Made by a program: the position numbers and the translations under genes | Notes under the pieces: generated by a model | What the model was told of the DNA's origin: nothing | Databases searched by the model: none | What the model saw: the letters and a program-made list of their open reading frames with translations, nothing else | Shown here: positions 22,696 to 34,200 of the stretch, piece after piece | Position numbering within the stretch: the stretch's first letter is position 1 | Layout of the letters: the number at the start of each line of letters is the position of its first letter | Source of the DNA: Rotaria sordida | Taxonomy: Eukaryota; Rotifera; Eurotatoria; Philodinida; Philodinidae | DNA: 64,000 nucleotides | Direction: 5' to 3' | Assembly (NCBI GenBank): GCA_905250125.1 | Contig: CAJNOL010000207.1 | Span: forward strand, 124,001 to 188,000

Positions 22696-25600
22696 TCAAA
22701 TATGAAGCATACTAATAATTTTTTCAATTCTTTGTATAGCTGCATCAAACATAGATATTTTAATTGTAAATAAATCGGAATCATCAATTGAACGAAGACG
22801 TTCTAATTGTTCCATAAATTCTTGTCCTATAGCTGAACATTTCAATTCACGTATTCTTATTTGTGCATCACGATCAAATGATTCATTATCTAATTTAGCA
22901 CTAAGAATTTGTGTTTGTGATCGTTTTAACATTGATGTTGATAATTGTTGATGCTTATTGTTGTTATTATTATGATGTGGTAAACGACGTGGTGATCGAG
23001 TAACTTCATCATTTATTGCTAAGACTGTAGTCGAACGAGCAAAGCGAAATTCATTTGAATGTGGTATTGGTGCTGGTATCGGTGGTGGTGGCATTTGAGA
23101 TTTTGCTATTGCTTCATTTGTAATATTTTCTGTTGATGATACCATTGTATTACTTTTATCACCAAATAACTAAAAGTAAAAAAAACAAGTGATTATATTA
23201 GCTTAAGAATATATTAAACTTACATCAAGAATACGTGTTGTTTGTCGTTGAGTACGATTTGTTGGTCGAATAACATTTAATACTTCATTTTGATCTAATC
23301 TTTCAGGAACAAATTGTCGTTCATTTAAATTTTCAGCTAACGGTTCACCAGGCTATATTTAAAAAAAACATAAGAAAAACAATTAGTGTAATCCATCTAA
23401 GATTAAAATGTAAAACACAAGGGACTTGCATAAATTGAAAATTAACGGTGTTTGTAATTTTTAATGTATGGATATGTCCGTGATAAAAGATATTATTCGT
23501 AATAATATATTACAGTGAGTTGAGAAAGGAAAATAAAGACAGGTATCTTACATGGGGAAGTATCCCAACTGTTTAAGAGCTTTTAGTTGCAAGTAGGTTT
23601 TGTTGAGACTACGAAACATTCGTGTTCACGATTCTTCCCTCTCGAGATATATGATCAAATATATATCGAAAAAAAAATAATTTTTTTAATAAGACCTTTT
23701 CTTTGTAATTCTAAATGTTTTGGATATTAAACAAACTATTCAAGAAACTCGATCACGGACATTAGTATATGTAAATTTCAAATATCAACTAAACTAAATT
23801 ATCAAGTATTGAAGATTCACTAGTAAACTATTTTGTCTCAAAAATATTTTCTTTTATGTATCAGAAAAATAATGTTGTCGAAAGTTGTTTCTCTTTTGAA
23901 TCGTCTCTATCGAATGAAGATGTTTAACTTCTGGTTTCATTTATTGTTCATGATGTCAGAACGTATTATGTTTTCAGCACTTCTACACAGATTGTTACCA
24001 TTATCATTAAATAAATTTCTACTTTTTTTCTCTATAATTTTACCTTAACTTAAATATTACATCATTCTCTTTTTGTTTTGTTTTTTAATACATAAGAGAA
24101 AGTGTTTCGGATGAGATAATTTACAAGTAAATCTTTAGCACTTTATAATTTAGTTTAGTCGACATTTGAAAATTTAGATATATTATTAGTGCCTATGAAC
24201 AGGTTTCTTCAATAGTTATGTTTAATATACGAAATATTTAGAATTATAGAGAAACGATCTTTAAAAAAATCATAGAAGCTTTTTTTTTGACATACATTTA
24301 ATCTTATCTCGAGAGGGAAGAGTCATGGACACGAACGTTTTCGTAGTCTCAGCAGAAACAGTTGGAGGACTTCCCTCATTAGATTTCGTTGACCTTCATA
24401 ATAGTCTCACAGAATGCTTCAGTTCTTTGGCAAAGTCTATGGGAAGTGTCAGAATTTCTACCCCTACACTTCAACACTCCTTTTACATCGTGTTTCGCAA
24501 AAGACTGGACAATATCCCCCAAAATACAACCATTGTTTCATTTTCAGTAGATACCGTTCACCGCTACAACATCAAGCAGGCTTTCTTGAAAAAACCAGCA
24601 GCAGTGGATTAATCACTATCGATTTAGAACTATGTGCATCATCTCGATCCTAATGAATTATAAATACTCTGAAACTCACGAAAAACTCATTTTCGAATTT
24701 CGACTTGAACATTTGCACAGATAGACTTTAACAAGAATAGTTTGCAATGAAAATATCGGGTCTTTTGAGTTGATTCTGTTCTGAAATAAGAATATCGAGG
24801 TGGATATGAACAGTAAAAAGATCTGAAACTTTCATAATAAACTATTCTCATTAAGATCTGTCTGTATGCAAAGTTTCAAGTTGAAATTAAAAAATACCTT
24901 TAAAAGGACAATATCTCCGTAACAGCGAGCTAAGGATCCGAACACTTTTCAGGACATTCATAGCTCATTAGAGTCCACATGATATATATATATAGTTCTA
25001 GCTCAAAAGTAATTAATCACTTTGAAGACTTCCCTCATTAGATAGATAACAACCATGTGAATTTTTTTAACTAGTCCTATGATCCATTGCTGAAAATAAA
25101 AAAAAGAAACCTACATAAAGTCGAACATATTTATATAACCAAATACCAAATGGAACATCGATATTTTTTAAAAGAATTTCATCAACTTCAGTTCGTTCAG
25201 GAACAACTAAAGAAATATGCATATAATTAAAAACAAAACCAAAAAAAAAATAACATACTAAGTCCTGGTCCTGTATAACCGATGCGTCGTTTTTCTTCCA
25301 TTAAATGTCGATAATCATAACCAAGACGACTAAAGAATAAATATTTAAATTTTTATTAATTAAAATTAAAATCTTACTCGCATGCTTGTTTAATTGAATA
25401 ATTTCCTGGTACAGTATTTTCATCACCATATTGTTCATGTTGTTTACTAAAGATAACAAATTAAACGAATCATTTTAAAATATTTAATATATTCTTACTG
25501 AACATTCGATTGACGTGAAACACCAGTTAATGTACGACGAGCAGCTGATGGCATCGGTGTATGAGCTTGATTACGTGGGAAAATTGATCTAGAAATTAAC

Positions 25601-26442
25601 TTTCAAGATAAAAATATTGATTAAAATTAATTATTACGGTCGTGATGGAACAGGTGGATCACGTGTTGAACTCATAGTTGGACGACTTGTTTGACGATGA
25701 GTTGTTCTGTAAATGAAAATTAATAAAAAAAAACAACCAACTATTTAAATCACTAAGGAACTTCTTCAAGTGGCAAAGTGTTTTTTCGATCAAAACGATG
25801 TTTATATGACGAGTAATAGAAAAATCTAGAATGGCTTTGTTTTACGGACTTTCAACTTCAATCTATGCATGAAAAAAGTCCTTCATGACATTAGTCAATT
25901 GTGCAACTAATATTTCCTTTCGAGGAGATATAAATATATGAACAAAATTTACTTTTACACGTAAGACAATTTCGAATAATCCATGTTTCAGGATAGGGAG
26001 ATACTAGAAAAGCTATAAGCTGCTTAATGACCTAACCTCATTGAGAACTTTAGTCGTGCAAAGTTTAAAGTCGATTTTTCACATAACCATAGCTTTTTAT
26101 TTGAAAAACTAAGCCATTCTGAACTTTTCTATTACTCATCATGCCTTACTTTAATTGTTGATATTGAGCTGGCGATGGTTGACTAAAAACATAGGAAAAA
26201 TTCAAATTTGTATACAAAAAAAAAAAGTAATAATATTTACGGTGCAGCTCGTCGAACTGGATGTTGGAGGTGAGACGAAACCATTGGTGGTCGAAGACCA
26301 CTTGGTGCAGGTGGTCGTAGACCACTAAAAAAAATGCAACAATTCATAAACAATTTATTAATAAAAGTTGTCAACGAGATGTTCTATGACTGACAAAATA
26401 AAAAACATACCTCGAACGTATGGCTGACGGCGGACGAAGCAT
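22696..26442 (-). CDS. unrecognised proline- and serine-rich protein (about 380 aa)
   Basis: Ten exons: 26411-26442, 26241-26324, 26150-26182, 25638-25706, 25499-25588, 25378-25446, 25259-25329, 25115-25206, 23224-23352 and 22696-23169, which sum to 381 codons with all junctions in frame. The N-terminal 100 residues are low-complexity and basic with repeated GLRPP, PSAIRS and SRPTMSS-type motifs. A more ordered middle follows (about 115-215), with YGDENTVPGNYSIKQACDRL, EEKRRIGYTGPGL, VDEILLKNIDVPFGIWLYKY and QFVPERLDQNEVL. A PPPPIPAPIPHS run and a C-terminal helix with FMEQLERLRSID come last. I cannot name the family. Shared promoter space with ARMC9, a ciliary gene, hints at a ciliary or microtubule role, but this is only inference. 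Its long introns carry three foldbacks. Confidence 0.75.
23553..24385. repeat. 830-bp foldback element in intron 8 of the proline-rich gene
   Basis: The left arm (from GGGGAAGTATCCCAACTGTTT through GAGACTACGAAACATTCGTG, TTCCCTCTCGAGATA, GTAATTCTAAATGTTT and AACTAAACTAAATTATC) is inverted in the right arm ending CAGTTGGAGGACTTCCCTC. Each arm is about 300 nt or more, imperfect, around an axis near 23970. A frame at 24325-24612 overlaps the right end and shows no domain, so it is not called as a gene. Confidence 0.8.
24605..25035. repeat. foldback element, family II, in the same intron
   Basis: GATTAATCACTATCGATTTAG, ACTATGTGCATCATC and AATACTCTGAAAC at the left are mirrored at the right by GACATTCATAGCTCATTAG, AGTCCACATGATATATATA and AAGTAATTAATCAC. 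Same core motif as the copies at 103, 3972 and 46041. Confidence 0.7.
25806..26143. repeat. foldback element in intron 3 of the proline-rich gene
   Basis: TGACGAGTAATAGAAAAATC and AGAATGGCTTTG (left) are mirrored by AAGCCATTCTGAACTTTTC and TATTACTCATCATG (right), with further weaker pairing inside. It fills most of a 443-nt intron whose neighbours are about 50-60 nt. Confidence 0.7.
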
Positions 26443-26741
26443 AATCCAAAAATGTCACTTGAAATTAATGATCGATTGAATTCATGTCGAAACAATGGTC
26501 TTTGTCCCATTGAATAACGCGCCTGAAAATTAATCGAAAACTTTTTCAAAATATAAAATTTTCTATTATTTCTATTATTAATATTATATAATTTAACAAA
26601 TTTCTTTAAAATCAAATAAAATTTTATTAAATAGATGTCACTATATATGATAAAATCTATAGAGGTATTGTCATAGTAACAGATTGAAAAAAATTTTTAG
26701 AATTAAACAATAGGACAAAATCTCGTATTGACAATAACGAG
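26443..26741. promoter_or_regulatory. divergent intergenic region between the proline-rich gene and ARMC9
   Basis: The two start codons (26442 minus and 26742 plus) are 299 nt apart, so both promoters must lie here or overlap. No TATA box or other element could be assigned with confidence. Confidence 0.6.
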
Positions 26742-29700
26742 ATGTCTCAATCAATTGATTTTCGTATAAATGATTTTATAAATGAATATCTTGATTATAA
26801 AGGTTATACAAATACAGTTGATACATTTTCAAAAGAACGACAAAGTCGCAAAGAATCAATAAATAAGATTGTTAAAGGAAATTTATATGAAAAAGACAAA
26901 GAAAAATATCAAATAATTAAAGTATATTATTATTCAATATACATATATATGTATAGATTTGTTTTTGAGTTTATTATTTTTTTTTATTATTAGGAAAAAT
27001 TATTAAAATGTCTAGACAATGGATATCGAGAAGAATTTTTTCAGCTTTGGTCTGAACATATTCCATCGAGTATCATTGATAATGATCCATCATTAAAATC
27101 ACTTGAATTTTTAATTTATACTCATTTTGCTATTTATTACTTACGTTCAAATATACCAAATAAAGTATTTTATTCTATTCGGTTTTTTTTTAAATATACA
27201 TATCTATGATTATTTAGAATGAAAAATTAGCTCAAGAAAATATGTACGAATTTAAAACATATATCGAATCAATTAAAGGTCAAGCTATATCACAAACAAG
27301 TGATATATTACCTTTATTTGCTTTACCATATGTTACAGAACCAGAAAAAAATCCTTCATTTCAAGAATTATTTTCAGTTTGTTTTGAATTGTTTTTTTCT
27401 TATTTTTTTTGTTAAGAAATCTTTGTTTTTGTTTTGTATTAGGATAAATGGCCTATACAATTACGTACAAAAGTATCAAATTTTTTTGATTGGATTTTTT
27501 CAAGTCGACCATTACCAAGTCTTGTTGAATTATTACAAAATGGTGAACGTGCATCACATTTATTATCACAAATAAATAATGAAAATGAAGAACTTAAATA
27601 TCGCAATAGAGAAACAAACAGACATATTAGACATATAAGTACAGATTATTGTAATTTAATTAGTAAGTTACATTGAAATAAATATGTTCTTTTTTGATTT
27701 ATTTGTAATTGTTTTAAAGGTATTACAATGGAATTAGTTGAAACATTACAACAAGCTATTGTAGGAAGAAATATTACAAATGAATATATTGATAATGTAT
27801 GTGCACGACTTGGTCTAGCAAGATTACATGAACCAATGTTTACTATGCTGGATTCTTCTCGTGTAGGGTAATAACATATTTTGTGATAAAAGAATTGTTT
27901 TTTTTTCGAATTTTCGAAACACCACTCAATAAGATTTCATATGTTATAGAATGTAGACTAGGATAATTATATATGAAGCAAAGAAATTAAGAGCTTGTAT
28001 AAAAACATGAATTTTGTCTCGATAAAATTTTACTCAGAAAGTAGTTCATATATATTTAATGGTTGTTCTATTTTCCTACAAACCTTGTCTAGTTCTATCA
28101 ATTAAAAGACAAAATAAGGGAGGTCGAACAAACCTTATATGAAAAATTCCTACTATGAACCGCATGATTTTTATGCATGTTATTCAATCAGGAAACGTAT
28201 ATTCATGTAAAAGATTCTCATGATGTTTAAAAAGAAAAAAAAAATTGATTGAATAGTTCAATTTCATTGAAATCAACATTGTTTTTTTGTTATAGACTAG
28301 ATGATCCTCAGACAGAAAAATTAGATTATGGTAAAATAAAACGAGACATTGTACATATATCAACTAGTTCACGTGAAAAAGCTCTTTTACTTCAAGCACT
28401 ACGTTGGAAATTAACAAAAGCTAAAACAGATTTTAAACGTGAAAAAACACTTGAATGTTTTATTGGTTGTGATTTACTTGGTTGTCGTTCTGATATTGAT
28501 CAACGAACAAAAATTATTAAACAATTATCATCAACAATTGGTGGTGATACATATTATGCTAAAGAAGAATGGGCTCGTTTAATTAATACTATTGCTTCAT
28601 TAAGAAAAGGTTTTTAAAAAAAAACTATAATTTTTATTGATTATTTTTATATAGTTTTTAAAAAAATTTCAAGGTCGAAATTATTTGGCACCAAATGACT
28701 CATTAATTATTTCTATGCAAAAAGCAGCCATATCAGAATCATCAGATACACTTATAAAACAACATTTATTAGCAGCATTACAAAAGCTTAGTCTTAAGTA
28801 TAGAAATTTTCGTATGGAAGATCATTGTTGTAAATTTCTTTTATTTTTAGACGATCTGTACAAACTCTACTGATCCATCAAAATATAATTAAATGGTTAC
28901 TATCATTATTAGGCAAAACAGATCGTCTCTCTGATTATACTCTAGGTAAATCTTCTTATTAATTTTTCTTGTGTGAGTTTTTGCGCGGACCTGTAATGGT
29001 TTCTCTGCATCGTCCACATCACAGAAACTAATAACTAGCGAATTTCGGAAGAAGGGGTTAGCATTTAAAACCTGATTTTCCGACACTCAGTAGCTAATAA
29101 CGCCTATTTGAATATCAGAAAAGCTTTTCAAAACTCTTGATTTTCTAGACAAGTCTTAGCAAAAAAGCTAACTCGCAAGAGAAGGTTACCTTTGGCAAAA
29201 GCGATGTGAATTTCGATAATAGAAATCCATGATTGTTTATTCTGGAGCAGGTTTATAATACTCTGTTGCTTTCTTATTGTTTCTTGCTATCCTATAACAT
29301 ACAAGATATGTTATAAGCTGATTCGAATTATTTCGTACGAGTCATTGGAGAGAAACATTTTCTCTTGATTGGTGTTTATATGTATCAGAAAAATAAATCC
29401 ATCATGAAAAACTTATTACTGGATAATGCGGAAAATATGTTTTGCACTTCGATAGCTAATATGTTCATTCTGTGTTCTATTGAAGCTCTCCACCCTCTAT
29501 TTTTGGTCCTAAAGCATGATGTTTTCGGATGATATTCAACAAAAAAGGATTAAAATAGCTCATTGGGCACCCGAAAACTCTCTTTGAGTTCTCGTTCTAT
29601 AGATTTAATTCTTACTTTTTTATGCGAAGAAAAAGCATGAGAACCAACAACAAGTTCTGCAACTTCACATGCTCTTTCGAAAAAAGAAATTGGCTACGAT

Positions 29701-31251
29701 GACGCCTACTCGAGAATCCTCGAATGCGTGATCAGATGAGCAAAAAAGATTTCTCACTTTTTCCGAAAAAAGTACAAGGTGACGAAAATCATCAAAAATT
29801 TTGGCAAATAGAAAATCATGTTGTTTATGACAAATCAAATCTCGGACTATCTTCCTATGCATTTATCTCAATTTCGATTTCTTCTGAAGAAAATTGATTT
29901 ATTTTTTGGAAGAAGGAACTTAATCAAAACAAAGTAGATCATTTTAAAAGAATTTTCTTTATTATTTTACGTCGTTATTTTATTGTCATATATTCTTAAA
30001 AGGAAATATCTAATGCATTTAATTTCTGTGAGATGATTGCATTCACAATATACATTGCAAACTATTTGAGAACATTTTGTTCGATATTTCTTCCTTTTTT
30101 CGGGATTTCAATTTTTATTTTGTTATTTGTGTTTGTGTATTTTCTAGAGTATGGAGTTGCTTTATTGATGAATTTATGTTTACGTACAAGTGGTCGTAAA
30201 AAATGTGCTGCTATAGCTGAACAAGCTATTACCGTACTTTCAGCTCTTTTGACTCATCCAAATCATGAAGTATATTGTCTATTTATAACATGACACTAAA
30301 AATTTATTTTACATATATAGACTCGACCATATGTAAATTCTTCATTATATTCAATTTTAACTCTAAAATCAATACGTGATAAAGCTATGCAACTTGTAAG
30401 TTGTTTTGTTTGAATTTTGATATGAAAATTTATAGAAAATTATCATAATAGAATCTTGATCATCGTCTTCGATCTATTATTCAAACAGAAAAAACAAATT
30501 CTGAAACCAAAGGTCAATTAGAATTTTTACTTAATCTTCTACATAAAGGTGGTGATCAAGATGGTAGACAAACATCAGATAATGAACAAGATAATGATGA
30601 TGTATAATTTAATATTTAATAACTTTTTGTTTTTGAATTGAAAATTTTCTTTTTCGTTTTTTCTTTTTTCTTTTCATTATATAGGAAGATCAAGATATAA
30701 TGGAAGCTGATTTAGATCTTGGTGATAAATTACATGCATCAGATAAAGAATTAAGCGGAGATAAATTAATCGTTGAACAATATACTTCTCAAAAAATGAC
30801 AAATTTTCAAATGTCTTATAGTAATATATTACATAGTTCATCAACAATTGATCCTGTTCTTCATCGACCAATAACACCTGGTCAATTACGTCATTCAAGA
30901 GTTGCACAACATACAATTGATTCTTTTGCAAATAATTTTTCAATTGATGATATACATAATGATGAATATGAAAATAAAATATTTACGAGTTCAACAAAAA
31001 AATCTTCATCAATTAATAATACACCAATAATATCAAATGATCAAGAACAACAAAAAAATTTTGTTGATAATTTTAATACAAATAATGATCTTGATCAATC
31101 TACAACAATACAAAAAACAACAACACCACCATCACCACCTATGGAATATTCAACTAATGAACAACATCGATCTAATTCAAATGCATCAATACATTCATCA
31201 GTATCATCTGTTATGGAATTAAATAATGAAAATATAAATAAACAATCATAA
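26742..31251 (+). CDS. ARMC9: ARMC9, LisH-domain armadillo-like protein of the cilium base
   Basis: Twelve exons: 26742-26921, 26994-27164, 27218-27376, 27443-27662, 27720-27867, 28296-28609, 28674-28797, 28851-28945, 30148-30269, 30321-30395, 30452-30601 and 30685-31251, which sum to 775 codons (774 aa; human about 820). An N-terminal LisH motif ([21 protein letters not shown]) is followed by a helical region, a coiled coil near exon 4, and the armadillo-like block ([50 protein letters not shown]). The signature [13 protein letters not shown] precedes a disordered tail with RPITPGQ. In vertebrates ARMC9 acts at the basal body and ciliary tip in a Joubert-syndrome module; the same role is inferred here. 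Intron 8 is 1.2 kb; most others are 50-85 nt. It converges on DDX28 with 44 nt between the stops. Confidence 0.95.
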
Positions 31252-31295
31252 AATGTATTTTATTTATGGTATGAATACATCTATTTTATGGTATT

Positions 31296-34200
31296 TTAAA
31301 CCATAGCTGAACGAATAACTTCTTTACAAAGGTCTTCCCGCGCTTGTCGATCATTTAATTTTTCTTGTTTTTGTTCGCGTTGTTGTGCATGTAAAGCTAA
31401 TTGAGTTTTTATATCATTATTTACTCCGCTAAGCTTTTTGTTTATACGCGCAGTAACCTTTATAGAAAAGAAATATGTTAAATGATTGAAAATACGTTTT
31501 TTTTTTAAAATTACTTCAATTTTTTGAGCAAGAGTAACTTCAGATGGTCGACTAACAAAATTTGATACTTTGCCTGGATTTTTCGAACCGATACGACCAA
31601 CACGACCAGTACGATGAATATAATCAGACATAAAATGTGGAAAATCAAATTGAATTACATGTTCAACCTAAATAAATACAATATTAAATAATATGAAAAA
31701 AGAATATTATTATTAAATTTTACCCAATAAGTATCAACACCTCTTGATATAATATCAGTAGCACACATTATTTTGTTATCACCATTTCGAAATTGTTCGA
31801 GATTCTTTGCACGTTTCTATGAAACAAAAAAAAACGAAGGAATAAAAATTATTCATAACGAATTATATTCTTTTGGATTGTAATAAGTTCTGAGAATTTT
31901 TTTTCTGTTCAACAAAAAATTTATTTGTCAACAAAGATATGCATTATCAATCAACAATATAATCGCCATTAGTTTCGACAACCTTCGTCCGTCTTGTTGG
32001 CAATTATTCAATTCCATGTTTGGAGAAACTAGCCGGTTGTGATTTGAACAACGAAATGAGGTCGGATTTGATCTCTAGTACGTATGGTGCGTGCTCAAAA
32101 GTTTTCCTTCCCAATTGTCTAATTTTATTTTGAGTCAAATTTGCAACATATGGCCTTCCATTGTCATGCAAGAAAATGATGTTATTCCGATTTGCGAAGA
32201 CCAGTTGCTTTTGAAGTAGAGCTTCATGCAAGCACTGCAATTGTTGAGAGTAAACATCGCCGGTAACCGTTTGATTGGTATCTAAGAGTTCGAAATAGAT
32301 GACAATCTTTATATCCCATCAAGCGCACAACATTAGCTTATTTTAGTGTAAATCTGCTTTTACGTTCGGTAATGGTTTCTGGCCAGGATTGGACCACTGT
32401 TTTCTACAACGAAAGTTGACGTAGCAGAAACATTTTTCATCTCTAGTAATGATTCGTCCCAAAAATGGACCATGGTTCTGTTGGAACAGCAATGAAGCAC
32501 AAGTTGGTACTCGCTAAGTCAAGTTGTTTGTCGACAATTGCCGTGGAATTCAATTTCCGTACTTATGGATTGGAGACAACGATCCACTATCATAGGAGAA
32601 CAGTTGAGTTGCATGGCCAATTCACGAGTTGTATCCGTTAAGGTGGTATCGCCGAAACAGGACTTGCCAAACTAACGATAACACGTGGAATCGTCGGCGG
32701 CTCTCTCATCGTATTATGTAATTCAATACGTGACATGACGCAATGTCAGGAGAAATGAAGTGATTTTTGCAAAAGTATTCTAAATTCTCAGAACTTATGT
32801 TACAACCCAATATTTTAGGTAATCAAACTCCATTTTTTTAAAGTAATTGATTAAAATGATTCCTCAGAAATAAAGATATACAGGGTAAGCTTTTTATATT
32901 CTGATGACTAGAAAAAAAATTTCTATCTTATCCTACTCTGTAAGATCTCTATCCTTACCCCACTCTAACATGTAGAACATCTCCGTCAACCTTATCCTAC
33001 AATGATCGATCAATTCAGGAAATTGTGCTTAATATTTCGAGGTCACTATTTTCATCATATGTCGACAATGAATATGATTACTTTTTGAATAATTACTTGC
33101 AGAAAAACTTACTGTATCGGTCATTTGACTATGCATAACAAGAATTTCGATACGTTGATCACGAAAGAATTGTTGAAGAAATTTAACTGTTTTTGTTTTA
33201 TTACAAAATATTAAACACGAATGTTTCTTTTCTATATCATATTTGACTAGTTTTAATAGAAGACCTATAATATTAAATAATAAAATTAAGAAATATAAAA
33301 ATTCTTGATAACAAACCGAGTTTTTGTTGATTACCAATACGATAGAATTTCTGAGGAACATGTGGCATAATACGATGTACAGATGGAGTTAACATTTTAT
33401 CAATTTGATCAGCCTATTAACAAAAACAAAACAAAAAAAGATCCTCTTATAACATCATTTCAGTTAACACAAACACTGATTAATTCTTTTAAACTTTCTT
33501 CAGTCGTTGTAGGTATTGTAGCAGAAACAAAAATAAGTTGGACAGCTGGTGAAGCATTATGTTCAAGATCATTTATTGGTTGTACATCAACCTATATGTT
33601 TATTTTTATTTTTATTTTTTTGTTTTTTATATATATTCATTACTTACTTCTAAACGTCGAATAATTTCAACAACAGCAGGACTAAATGTGATGTCAAGTA
33701 GAGTATCAGCTTCATCAACAATTACATGTCGAAGATTACTACCGATTAAACGTCGTTGAATACCAAAATGTTCATCTAGATCGATTAAAAATACAGAAAA
33801 ATATAATGATAAAATCAAAATTTACCTTGTCTCAAAAGTCGTAATAGAATACCGGGTGTTGAAATAATAATATCAACTTCACCAAGAGTAAAATTAAGAG
33901 GATCCTATCATCAGAAACAAAATCATTTAAACATTCTAAAAAAACGAACAAGAAAGCTGCCTCAAGTGATTCAGAGATTTTGCACTGATAATTTTTTTTC
34001 TCCTAACTAGGATTCAGTGAGACTAGAAAAATCCTATTTGAATTAGAACTCACAGGTCTTTCTTTCCGAGTTATGGTTATTTTACTAAGCTTATCGTTTA
34101 TGGCAAGAAATTTACCGAAAACTCAAAGTACAAAATTTTGATGTGAAACTCTCCCCACACTTTGATTTTATGATCCTTATGGCTATGTAAGGGCATCCAT

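Noticed and set aside
24325..24612. 95-codon plus-strand frame
   Set aside because: It overlaps the right arm of a foldback and the start of a second one, has no domain and lies in an intron of a well-supported minus-strand gene.
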